Source: Halichondria panicea (Eukaryota > Porifera > Demospongiae > Suberitida > Halichondriidae). Taken from it: DNA of 64,000 bases. The DNA lies in NCBI RefSeq assembly GCF_963675165.1, contig NC_087377.1, forward strand, positions 2,009,501-2,073,500, given 5' to 3'. A program made the position numbers and the translations under genes. Of the stretch, positions 1 through 9,879 are shown in pieces. Numbering within the stretch: the first letter of the stretch is position 1; each line of letters opens with the position of its first letter. The notes under the pieces are model-generated. The model saw only the letters and a list, made by a program, of their open reading frames with translations. It was not told where the DNA came from and did not search any database.

Positions 1-152
1 AGAATTTTCGTGGGTTCTAATATTTGCGGGGTTCAATGCCAGGAAACCACACCCACCAATAGCTTTGCATGTGAAATACCGGTGCATGGGAGTTTATCCC
101 AGTTTTAAATGCTCTGCCCTCGAAAAACGACGAAAATTTCCCGCTATACGGC
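1..152. repeat. One end of a mariner-type miniature element
   Basis: The stretch ends in CCCGCTATACGG (about 141-152), preceded by ACGAAAATT. This is the same terminus as in the complete elements at 17396-17583 and 46712-46896. The opposite end would lie before the window start. No coding potential is seen. Confidence 0.45.
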
Positions 153-998
153 ACTTGTTATCAATACCCCATTTTTAATAATACATGTGCAATGTATGCT
201 AGCTGTGACAGGGCAATGGACCGCTACTAAACCCCAGTGATCAGTCAACAGCTGGAGCTTTATTAATAATAATTATCATAATGAAGTTAATTGTTTCCCA
301 GATGCTTGTTATCAATAATTATCCCGTTTTTGCTATATACAAAAGTATAGCTAGCATACATGTACCTGTCGGTCCTAGGTATTTTTTTAAACGTCAAAAT
401 CAGTACAGCTTAATGGCTTTTTTAGTATTGTATGCTAGCTGTACGTTTGGATCGACGTCAAATGATATTTCGGTCTCCTTTGTTCCATTAAATAACGTGT
501 GAAAAATTGATTAACTATTATAGTGTGGGAAGTAGGGAGGAGGCACAGTGTACTATAATAATGCTTTTCTAACTCCCTAAAAATTCTATTCACAAATTTT
601 GAGACAGTTTGCTCAATATAATAATTATTTCCCCAAAAGCCCAATGTAGCTATGTCAACAGTTTATAACAAGAGAGCACAGTTAGCATACAAACAGCGTC
701 AAATACAACAAATACAAGTTTTTCTGTTTTGGATGCTTCCATTAGAGGGAGTGTTAGCAAACGTGCTGTACAAAGTTCATTCTAATCTTCACTGTCAGCT
801 TTGAATCTGAGGCCTCAATTCACTTATTAGTTCTACTGCACGCTATAGCTGTACCTTAATTTGTAATTATTTCCCCCCCCACACACACAGCACACCCACA
901 CACACACCCACACACACATACACACACCCCACACACACACACCCCACACAGCCTGTACCTTTGGGTCAACGTTAATAATCTTTCTGTCTCGTTTATTC
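153..998. other. Gene-free AT-rich stretch with a CA microsatellite
   Basis: I see no supported exon here. The short open frames around 281-644 lack recognisable protein character and splice context. A C-run followed by an imperfect CA-rich microsatellite lies at about 871-951. Confidence 0.5.
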
Positions 999-1907
999 TT
1001 AACCCTTTCCCTGCTTTAATTAAAAGTGAATATTCGCTTATTTTGTTTAAAAAATTTATAACTCATGAACCGTATATTAAAAACACTTGTAACAAAGTTC
1101 CACAGGTAGAACCGGACCTGTCGCATCCATGGGATCATCATTGTTGCCTAGCAACCAACCACCACCCCACAAATAACAATTGTTAACAAAAATTCACAAT
1201 TATGTACACAAACAATATTGTATGATGTTACGAAGTGACTGAACAAATGATATAAGTGTTCAGAATGTTCTCACGGTGACATGGCTCACTCAGGGCTCAA
1301 TCAGGATCTGCAGAAACTTGTATTTGAGGTTCTATCGGCAGACGCCCTTTTCCCGGGAAATATTTTCTTCACCTACACACAGGTTTACAAGTTTAATGGT
1401 GGCTCATGATGTCCACTGTTGTACTAACTAGCCTAAACAAACCTATAGTGAAGCTATCAAGACTACAAATGCTACTCTATAGTGACTTACCAGGTTCAGG
1501 AAGATGGTCCACCTCAAGTGCGTCTTCCTCAGGATTCTCAGGCTCTTTCTTTTTAGCTTGACCTCTGAAAGGAAGCTTCCTACCTAGCTATGATCCCAGT
1601 CACTGTCCTCTCACTCTACAAGGCCATAGGCATCGATATTCTCACTCTCTAGCTTCCCTAGAACCTCCCTGAGGTTGTATTACGAAGATCTTGTAGCAAT
1701 TATAAAACGGTCACTTTTCTTTCGACAATTCTGATCGAACTGTACCTCAAAGCAAAATATTAAAAATACCACGTGGAAGAGCAGCTCAATGCGCATGTGC
1801 TGGTACCAGCAGTGTGTGCATAGGTACAACACAGAGTGCACAACGATTTTTTGAAATTTATCAGTAGCCATGCCGACTATAGTCGGCTAAAGCGGGGAAA
1901 GGGTTAA
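999..1907. mobile_element. Non-autonomous piggyBac-like element with TTAA ends
   Basis: The element starts TTAACCCTTTCCC (999) and ends GGGGAAAGGGTTAA (1907). The two termini are inverted copies over about 20 bp (TTAACCCTTTCCCTGCTTTA against TTAACCCTTTCCCCGCTTTA), with TTAA at each outer edge as in the piggyBac superfamily. On the minus strand at about 1495-1680 a broken reading frame contains an acidic patch (EDSDWDHS) and a Lys/Glu-rich stretch ending at a GTAAGT. This could be the remnant of a transposase N-terminus, but that is uncertain. A second, partly deleted copy in the opposite orientation is at 60505-60960, and a short end fragment is at 28405-28490. The 909-bp length and lack of a full transposase make it non-autonomous. 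Confidence 0.8.
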
Positions 1908-2433
1908 ACAGCAGACCTGAGGCATTGTCTGCAATCACCTGTGTGTGCGTGCGTGGGGTGTGTGTGTGTGCGAGTTATATCAAACAGACACAAACAAGGT
2001 GTCCGTGTACAATAATCATGTCAACTAATTATGTACGACGAGACCAAAGGGAGCAAACTGTATAATTGAGTAGTGCTATGGCGCCCTACAGACTAGGAGG
2101 CCACTCACTAACTGTAGTGTTCCAAACACACGTTATAGGCTATCAAACTTCGCTGTGAAAATAAATTATGTTCTGAAAAAACACCCACTTTAATTATTAA
2201 AGCCCCACGCTTTCTAATTTTGTGCTCGTTGATATAAGGACACCATAATATTATTGTAGCACTACCAAACAGCTACTAATAAAATAATTAGCTTTTTGAA
2301 ATTGGACGTTCCCAACACAAGTTATAGCCCTTCAAAGAAAAACTACGAAAACATGACGACATGTAATTAATACATATTTTGGCAACCACCTCTTATATAT
2401 TATACCCACGTACTTCATATTTCTCACACGTAC

Positions 2434-2553
2434 CTGATAATTAGGAGTGGAGTTGGACGAGGAGAAGTTAGTGTCCCAGTTATAGAAGCTCAAGTCACTG
2501 TGTCTAGGGAGCAGCTTCTTCCGTGACGAGAATATGGGATCAAAATCATCCAC
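2434..2553 (-). CDS. Internal exon of an unidentified gene
   Basis: A 120-nt exon (40 codons) is bounded by a TTGTAG acceptor and a GTACGT donor on the minus strand. It encodes DDFDPIFSSRKK followed by a segment containing FYNWDTNFSSSN. The copy at 58272-58391 is identical. I do not recognise the family and cannot connect it to a neighbouring exon. Exact conservation in both copies and good splice sites favour a real exon, but recent duplication alone would also explain the identity. Confidence 0.4.
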
Positions 2554-2933
2554 CTACAATTATCATGTACATGTATAATACCACATAGAAAGTTTTCGTA
2601 TCAAACGAAAATTAAAACGACGGAATTATTCTGCTGCAAGAGATTCAATGCGTCACTATCCTAAGCTGTTGAGCTGTACTTAAAATACTAAATTGGTAGT
2701 TACGAAAATTACCCGCTATACGGCAGTTAGATCATTGGGGTGAGGTATAATTTTATGTTATAAATACATGTTAGGATCAACCACCTTTATTACTGGTAGT
2801 ACCTTGAGTCGATGTGCGTAGTCAATGTATCCTGATATCTCCTATACTTATTGATTGAATGGCAGGGAATACTCAGACCATCGAAAGAATTGCAAGTTGA
2901 TATAAATAATTATGCTATTATTATATACTTGCG

Positions 2934-3032
2934 ATGAGCTCCTCAATCAGAAAGTTTCAGTTCCGCTTCTTTGTAGGACACATAGATGACGATACAGCGC
3001 TAATTGAAGCGAAGCTATCAAAGGACCGATTG
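2934..3032 (+). CDS. Putative first exon of an unknown gene
   Basis: An ATG opens 33 codons (MSSSIRKFQFRFFVGHIDDD at the start) that end at a GTGAGT donor in phase 0. The same exon occurs at 58772-58870. The peptide is basic then acidic, with no family I recognise. The next plausible coding segment downstream is the Cys-rich exon at 3110, but that has its own ATG, so whether the two belong to one gene is unclear. Confidence 0.35.
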
Positions 3033-3109
3033 GTGAGTAACTTAGCATCCGATGACTTGATAAATTATAAATGTAATAATTAGATTTGTTGAATGTACAC
3101 AAATTAAAG

Positions 3110-3216
3110 ATGTCAACCGCGAGATGCTGTAGATGTAGAACTGGCACCTGTCAGTCGTGTGTGTGCCAGAAGAAAGGCAGCCCCTGCACATACTGCCCCC
3201 CAGGGTCTTCGTGCAG
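3110..3216 (+). CDS. Cys-rich exon (CCRC...CVC family), left duplicate
   Basis: The exon begins MSTARCCRCRTGTCQSCVC and continues with a Gly-x-x-Cys-x-x-Cys segment and CPPGSSC, then a GTTAGT donor. The spacing C-C-x-C-x3-G-x-C-x2-C-x-C recurs at 16295-16396, 17609-17723, 20340-20462, 20594-20766 and 21868-22060, so this is one exon of a local multicopy family. Regular Cys pairs suggest a small metal-binding or disulfide module, but no function is known to me. Family members normally end C-T-N-K before the donor. This copy has lost a few bases there, while the right copy (58948-59077) has a small tandem duplication that changes the frame. Confidence 0.55.
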
Positions 3217-3552
3217 GTTAGTCCCTATATAGTAGATCTATTCTAGTGGGTGGGGGGAAGCAGTTAATTGTCTTCACCCTCGACCTCACTTCCGCGATCA
3301 CTTTAAATCAACTAACGTAAATGTTGATTATCTTTTTAACATTAGTATAATTATGTATTAGAAAATGGAAATAGCGAAAAAATAATTGAAATAATTATCA
3401 AAAACGGTACCTTTATAATTATTATCACCGTGTTATCTTATTCTATTGTTTTGGAACTTCTCCAACTTGTACTTATTGTGTTTCATTTTGGCTAGTTGAG
3501 TTTACCATTGTTTATTCCATTCCTAAAGGGCATTAACAAAATTGAACAATAG

Positions 3553-4019
3553 TTATGTACTGGGGACCCCATGATGGAAATGCTGTGCTTGCAAGAGATA
3601 TGAAGGTACGTTGGGGTAGAATGGCAACTGCTTATATAGAAAACGGGATTGCCGTTTCTCGTTTCATGCCTTTTTTACGTACTTAACCACCTTTGCAGCA
3701 AACCACAATGAAGCCCTGAAAACAATGGGAGAAGAGGAATTCAAGAGGGGCTCGGCACTGACTAGGTAGCCCTATAGTAAAATACTAGTATAACCTGTTT
3801 GGTTGTCTGGTTTGATGTCTGACAACTGCTCTACTGTTTGGTGGCTTCGCGTTGTGCTGAAGTTGTTTGACTGGTGAGTAGTTTGTTCATAGTGGAAAGT
3901 ATGCCATTCCTTGAAGAGAAACATGTGCAACTTTTGAGATCTAGCGGCCTTGTTGGAAAAGTGCGGCTTTCCACTGATATGTCTCAAGATGACTATAAAT
4001 TATGGCCGCAGTGTCATCA
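3553..4019 (+). other. Weak exon candidates of unknown gene
   Basis: Three segments look exon-like. 3553-3605 (AG start, GTACGT end) reads MYWGPHDGNAVLARDMK. 3699-3765 (TTTGCAG acceptor) reads NHNEALKTMGEEEFKRGSAL. About 3901-4019 starts MPFLEEKHVQLLRSSGLVGK. Splice phases between the first two do not match, so I cannot join them into one gene. All are present in the right duplicate near 59405-59957. No family is recognised. Confidence 0.25.
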
Positions 4020-4389
4020 CATCCAAGGGTAGGTGGGTATGCAAAAGCAAAGGAAACACAACATTTTTTGTAAGACAGAGTCTTGATACCTAAATCAGAC
4101 GCGGGAGCAGAGATATAGAGCAATCGCCTAAGGTACATAAATACTTCCTAAGATGAAGACTTATACTGACTGAACTACTTCTATATGCAGACGAGTGCAC
4201 GAGTTGCACAGATATACAAGGAGTTGCTGTAATTTTCTTACACTTTGTGGTGTAGTTCAAAAAAGTTCGAAATATGGAAAAAGACGAAGTTACAGTAGAA
4301 ATCTAAAAGTTGAACATTATAAATTATAAATGTCAGGCCATATTAGGATGCCAAGTTGTATTACCATCACTAGGCACTTGTGAAAAGAA

Positions 4390-4466
4390 AATTAAAGAAA
4401 CTGCATGCTATGCATGCAGGTCATCAAGAGATTATGACTTACTTGAGGAGGTTCGATGTAGCACTG
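4390..4466 (+). pseudogene. Ankyrin-like remnant with 4-nt frameshift
   Basis: In the right duplicate (about 60256-60331) this segment reads ETACYAGHQEIVTYLRRF and ends at GTAAGT. That resembles the second half of an ankyrin repeat (A-x-x-G-H-x-x-I-V-x-x-L). In the left copy four extra bases (TGCA, near 4411-4418) disrupt the frame. No neighbouring ankyrin exons are found on this strand, so the match could be a fragment or chance. Confidence 0.35.
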
Positions 4467-5164
4467 GTAAGTGAGGTCGTTATAATTATTTGTATATTAA
4501 TAGCTAATTGGTATTGGTAGACCTATAGCGAAAAAATGTTTAGAGATAAATTGCAAATTTGCTATACCATAAATGTTATATTATTATAATAATAAGATCA
4601 GGGAGAGGAAGGGTGATGCTGCCAAACTCGGATATTAATTTTGAAAAGAGTAAATTATACTGTCAGAAATGTGCTTGCTTGCATATAGCACAGCGGGCAG
4701 TGAAGAAATATTTCTTTTTACAAGAATAAAGATCTATTAATTATAAATTATCACTCTACTCAAGAGGTTAAGTATTTACCCTAGTTCATTATGATGCCAA
4801 ATTTAAAAGCTCTTTATATACTGTGTACACTTTATACTATAGACAGTTTAAAAGAGACGCGTTCACAGGGTGGAAGAATTTATGCAGGCAAGTAACTCAG
4901 AGGCTGCAACTTACAAAGCTCTTGTGAAACTAATCCAGATTATAAAAAACAATTATTGTACTATAATTATATACATTCAATCGTATGCTCGAATTTCGAT
5001 TGATATACGAACGAGTAAATATGACATTGCTAGTAAAGTGTTCAAACAGTGCCAAGAGAATGGTAACATAAATTAAGACGATCCTTTCCTTAAATTCCAC
5101 TTGAGTGATGGCAATCTTCACTGATTCTCTCAACAACCAATCTTCTGATTCAAGTTAATAACAA

Positions 5165-5360
5165 CTCCAAAAACTAGTAAATGCAGTTAAAATGAGAACA
5201 GCTTTATTATACAACGATAAGCACAAAAATGTTCCAGTTTAAAATGGTTGGCTCCAGCCATGGGTTGTAGTCAGGCACGATTTGAGATATAAAATGAGGA
5301 CTGTAAAAGAAATCGTGGCAGTGGGAAGTGGCCTTCAAGAAGGGCTGAAAGCAGTGGGCA
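5165..5360 (+). repeat. Dispersed repeat unit (CTCCAAAAACTAGTAAATGC family)
   Basis: The stretch beginning ACTCCAAAAACTAGTAAATG recurs at 7187-7266, 24541-24655 (continuing at 27701-27830 after a 3-kb insertion), and in the right duplicate near 61270 and 62915. The segment around 5285-5360 (AAGAAGGGCTGAAAGCAGTG) is shared with 27735-27822. It is non-coding and probably a fragment of an older repeat or duplicated locus. Confidence 0.6.
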
Positions 5361-5419
5361 GCGGAACTCAAGAAGGCGGTTCTTGTGTCAGCCTATAGGC
5401 ATGGTGATTGGTTTAGTAG

Positions 5420-5652
5420 TACACGTCTATTATCGTTACGTGCAGACATTGAATATGAGTAAACGAGCTGGAGAGTGCGACTATTAGCGACATTCGATTA
5501 TACGTGTCTAAATAATGCAAACATTCATTTACGTGGTATATTCGTTTTGTGAGATCTTCACCAAAAAGATGGTTGTTGCAGTGCTCCAGTGCTCAAAGCG
5601 CCGCCAACCCAACAGCAAACTGTATTTATGCAGGCAACAGGAAGTGTCAGCG
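5420..5652 (+). other. Exon-like segment present in three copies
   Basis: Related sequence is at 23943-24195 and 61530-61770. The 24-kb version has a clean TTTTGTGCAG acceptor and a GTAAGT end, and in one frame reads DGCCGARSKRRQPNAKLYCL followed by QCYMQATGSVSV, with regularly placed Cys. Here and in the right duplicate small indels disturb that frame. I do not recognise the family. The 24-kb copy may be the better preserved exon. Confidence 0.3.
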
Positions 5653-5760
5653 TAAGTATATAAGATATAAACATAAACTGTCACGTCTATAGCCAGGATT
5701 GTACTACATGTATGTACAAAATAATATACAAATGTACGGCTATAATTTTAGTCTATATAA

Positions 5761-6085
5761 TAGTTAGACACTGTTTAGGAAGTTTCTACATGATTTAGAA
5801 GCCCAAAGGGCTGGTTGTAGTATCCCGAACGCAGTGAGGGTTCTACTAGCCCTGAGGACTTCTAAATCATGTGGAAACTTCTTAAACAGTGTCTAAGCAT
5901 TTTAGATCATAGCAACCATGAGTATTTAGCCAATCAGATTTGAATGTTCTTATCTAATCTTTGCTACATGATTTTCTAAGTGAAGTACATGATTTTCTAT
6001 TGAAGTACATGATTTTCTAAATTGGATAGAACATTTCCTCTAACCAATCAGATTGCAGTATTTATGACAAACATGATCTAAATAA
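5761..6085. mobile_element. Foldback miniature element, TAA target site, left copy only
   Basis: The right duplicate runs straight from CTATATAA to TTATAATTATT (near 61867-61885), whereas the left copy has 325 bp inserted at that point. The insertion is flanked by TAA on both sides, as for PIF/Harbinger elements with 3-bp TWA targets. Its first 140 bp form a long hairpin: TTAGACACTGTTTAGGAAG (from 5764) is mirrored by CTTCTTAAACAGTGTCTAA near 5878-5898. A related terminal fragment is at about 7612-7680 in both duplicates. Confidence 0.65.
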
Positions 6086-6135
6086 TTATAATTATTATGG
6101 TCAAACCTGCTAAACCCACATCATTGACACCTCAG

Positions 6136-6479
6136 ATCTACTTGTGGATAGCGCTGATTCTGGTAGACTAGAAGAATCACGAGTACAGTTGGATGAGCTT
6201 CTGGTGGAGGATAAACTCACTGGAGTACCCCTACTAGTGTTTGCAAATAAACAAGACCTAGGGATGGCTTTAAAAGCTGATGATGTAAGTGTACTATTCC
6301 GTTTATTCTAGCTGAGAGTAGACCTTAGTTACATGACTGATGTACCTACAAGAATTGTGTGATCATCATTGCATGTAATTCATTCCCCACAGATCAGCAA
6401 CGATATGAAGCTAACTGAGCTGACTGACAGACGATGGCAGATACAACCATGCTCGGCCAAAACTGAAGAAGGGATTGCG
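6136..6479 (+). pseudogene. ARL3: ARL3-type small GTPase, C-terminal exons only (left copy)
   Basis: Two exons, 6136-6284 and 6393-6479, encode the second half of an ARL3-like GTPase. The first has VDSADSGRLEESR, a DELL-to-LTGVPLLVF segment and the base-specificity motif NKQD. The second has DRRWQIQPCSAKTEEGIA, with the SAK-type G5 motif. Sites are CCTCAG/GTAAGT and CCACAG/GTGAGT. ARL3 acts in ciliary lipid-cargo release in animals. No exon with the P-loop or switch regions is found upstream, and no final exon downstream, so this is probably a fragment although the frame is open here. ARL2 is the main alternative; the sequence around NKQD is closer to ARL3. Confidence 0.75.
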
Positions 6480-6865
6480 GTGAGTAGGACACTTAGCCCT
6501 AGCTATCAGCGAGAATATTAGAATATTGTACCATTGAGTCTGGTTTTGGGTACCATAGAGCTGTGCCTATTGGAATTATTATACGTACTAGGTAATTGTA
6601 CATGCTTTGATGTTTACTCACTGTAAAGGGTAGATGGTAAAAAGTGAGTAGTTGCTAATTTAAGTATAATACCAGACTTAGACCAACTGCAGTACTTACA
6701 GCATGCATTTGAGAGCAGTATACATACATATACAATGTGCCATGAATAACTTTGATCTCAACATGCATGATGGGATAGACTGGGTACTCAAGAGTGTAAA
6801 GGCATCGTCTAAAAACTAATCTGCTTCCAATCATAGGCATACCCACTGAACACTTGACTTACATG

Positions 6866-7553
6866 TACATCATAAGTTATGTAACGTCGATAAAAATCCA
6901 TGAGTTTGAGTTCTCAACTGCGCTTCAGTGTTTGCCAATATCTATACACTAACACGTTACAATGTACAGATCCTGCCTTCTACTAGCCGTACATAATTAA
7001 GATGCATGTCTGAATCTAGTCTCATGACACACAGCAGAAAGGTTGCGAAGAATAGCAAGAATCAAAATCACTTTGTAACTTATGTTTACTGAAGTAATAC
7101 ATTGTATTGTGTCATTTCTGTAAGTATACTTTAATTCAGAATAACGGCCGCGATTTGTGGGCTGGGGGCTTTAAGAATTCAATAATAATAACTCCAAAAA
7201 CTAGTAAATGCAGTAAAAATGAGAACACAGCTTTATTATACGACAAGCACAAAAGTGTTCCAGTTTCAAATGTATATAATCAAAACCAGAAATTTTTGCA
7301 TTTGGCGACAAATGAATTTCAGCTGCAATCAGTCAGAGATGAGCAGAAGTCAAGATTAAACGTCAGGGTGAGAATTTATAGTAACCATGGCAATATGCCA
7401 ATTCAAAAGGTGAGGGGCGCCAAAATTAAAAATAACACCAATGTTTTTTTTTGCTTGATTTTTAGCCAGGTTGAGCCACAGTATCGCATGAGGTCAATAA
7501 TACCACACAGCACGATTATCAAATTAAAAATCACCAATAATAATTATAGATAA
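6866..7553 (+). other. Repeat-derived segment with an open frame of unknown meaning
   Basis: 6866-7265 recurs at 24239-24640 and, with a deletion, at 62650-63000. A 148-codon open frame starts at 7107; its right-copy counterpart is shorter through an indel. The middle part reads QNQKFLHLATNEFQLQ. The first third of the frame is the dispersed repeat, so a complete protein is unlikely. An exon within 7265-7400 is possible. Confidence 0.3.
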
Positions 7554-7689
7554 GAATTGCCTCTTTGCGAAATATTAGGCTCCCCAAATTTACCTGCTAT
7601 AATTATGGTAGGCACTGTTTAGGAAGTTTCTACGTGATTTTGAAGTCTAAAGGGATATAGTTGTAGTATCACGAATGTCTGAATTATTT

Positions 7690-8280
7690 ATTTATTTGCC
7701 TTTATACCATGAAAATACTTTTAGAACAACCACCCCCGTTCAGAAAACTTCCAAGCAGCTACTACGAACTCCCCCGGTAAGTTTTAGTTTGTTGGATTGT
7801 TTAAAGGGGTCATGAGGGAAGTCGACCACAGCACTTGTCCTCCTACTGTTGCCATAAGAATGAACTGGACAATTGCTAATTAACCACACAATAGCATTGG
7901 CTTTATTGGATCTAGCATTTCCTCCATTGTTGTCCTTACAACATGGGGTTACGTTAACACACCAATGTCACTCAGTATCCTATCTGATTTAAGACATGCA
8001 ATAGTGCAAGGCGTAGCAATTTTAGACAAGTATAGGAGGGCTCAGAGGTTGGCAAGGTGCAACTCTTATTAATGTAGGCTACCACCACGTGTGGAAATCT
8101 TTCAAAAACCGATCATCTTCAACTATAGCTCTGGTCTTCATCGTTTTCCATTTTGATGGAAAGATTATATATTAACATGCAGGAGGGGGATTCCAGCTCT
8201 CGAACCCCCTATAGGCATTATACAGAGGATACTTTACTATCTGCAAATTCTTAATTTCAAAAGCTATATAAATGGCATCA
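7690..8280 (+). other. Distal part of duplicated block, no clear gene
   Basis: A short exon-like piece (about 7711-7772) ends at GTAAGTTTT and reads TTTPVQKTSKQLLRTPP in one frame. The remainder to 8280 has no convincing exon. Both features are also in the right duplicate (63445-64000). Confidence 0.3.
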
Positions 8281-9879
8281 GGCTTTCATTCTGAGAATCC
8301 ATATGAAAAATGTTCCCTATAGGGGGACCCTCTCCAAACTTCCTTTATATTCAATTTACCTTCTCCCAAACAATAAAACAGATAGAACCCTGACAGTCAT
8401 ACACTTTGCCCATAACACTTGTTCTGAGTGTGTACCCCATCAAAATCAATCATATAATTATGTATAAGCATTGAAACATCGAGAGCGTTTCTTCTCTATG
8501 GAATATTCTAACAATGATGAACAAACTTAGATACCTTGCAGTGGGACATTACTTTGCATGCACTAATGGACAGTGAATGGGCAAGTGTAATATCTGTATT
8601 TATTTCACCTGATACGTACAGAGCTCAGTCGAAGGAAGAGAGACAGTCACACTACTTTAATTTCTGTCACGATCTTGATAGCATAGAAACGGGAAACGAA
8701 CTTGCAAGCAACAGGCCATTATTATTTCATCAGTCTGCAGATGTGCATGAATATTCAAAGTGATAAGTGTTCAATGCTGTCACAAAGCACTACACATGCA
8801 GACACTAATTATGCACACTGTACTATCTCCACAAAACCACAAGTGACTGTGCTAAACCACAAATAAGACAATACCTACTTCTCACAACTGAGGGTTGTCT
8901 CAGAGTCCAGGGGAGTGCCCAGGTGGTGACCAACAGACAATAACAACAAGACATGCAGGTGTTATCCAAAACTTCATTGAACTCCCATCATACTGTAGAG
9001 ACTCTTGTTTACAAATTTCAATGGCATTGGAGTGACTACCCCTTGGGAAACAACCTAGCTCCAGTACACTCTTGCAGAGTTAAGACCTGCATGGGAGAAA
9101 AAAGAATATAATTAATTATATATTGTCACTTGAGTTAATTTAAAAGTATTACAATAATTATGCTTCATGCATGAAATTATGCTAAATAACTATAGCTACA
9201 ATCATAAGACTATAATTTTATACGGAATAATATTCCTCACTTGTCTAACATGTGCTTGCTTCCAACACTGCACTGTTCAGTCCATATATAATGATATAGA
9301 GCTTGTATTGCACCTCCACATACGCATGCAGTAGTCAGTCTCGCTGTGTTGTCACTAAGAGTTGAAATGTGAAAGACATCTGCAAAACAACAGTGATCGT
9401 TAGCATGCAGTTTTATAGAACATACTGAATAATGTTCCTTCACTTGTATTTGACTCACTTGTTTATTTGAGTGCTTCTGTTAGTAATCTAGTGCTGTGTA
9501 TCTGCTGGCACATTCAGCAGTCGGTCACATCAATCTCGCTGGTTTGTGTTGTCAATTAAGAGTTGAGACATCTGCAGAACAGCAATAATTGTTAATAGGT
9601 TGCAGACTGAAATGTTGCAGAATGCAGAATGCCCAACAGCAACAACTCACGCTTGCTAGTTACATACATAAAATAATTATTAGCACAAAAGTTACTATGA
9701 TTATACCCACTATAGGTACACAACAATCCACTTACCAGTCGCTTAGGCTGGAAGGACAAGCCACCATGTTGGAGTTTCTCCACAGAGTTGAATTTCAACC
9801 ACGAGGTTTAGTCGCAATCAATCGCACGTGCAGAAATAGTGAGCCCCACCCCCCTTCTTCTGTTTTGAGACATCTTCAG
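8281..9879. repeat. Non-coding block upstream of PRIM2 with an older copy at 31.4-33.4 kb
   Basis: Scattered stretches match 31381-33360 in the same order. Shared landmarks are TACACTTTGCCCA, CTCACTTGTCTAA with GCTTCCAACA and TGCACTGTTCAGTCCAT, ACATCTGCA repeats, and GTGCAGAAATAGGGAGCCCC just before the PRIM2 exon. A 75-codon frame at 8536-8763 has a diverged, broken counterpart near 31580-31720. I see no exon for the missing N-terminal part of PRIM2 here. Confidence 0.6.

Larger units (their letters stand above)
1914..8280 (+). repeat. Left copy of a long direct duplication
   Basis: This stretch is repeated in the same orientation at 56944-64000. Position 8280 pairs with the last base of the window, so the true right end is not visible. 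Many blocks are identical or nearly so, for example 2331-2570 against 58169-58408. Indels break the alignment: a 799-bp insertion in the right copy (57270-58068 plus target duplication), a 325-bp insertion in the left (5761-6085), a right-copy piggyBac fragment with flanking deletion (60505-60960), and a deletion of about 60 bp in the right copy near 62790. The left boundary lies a few bases after the piggyBac-like element. The matching right boundary lies at the end of the 45-bp satellite. Confidence 0.95.
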
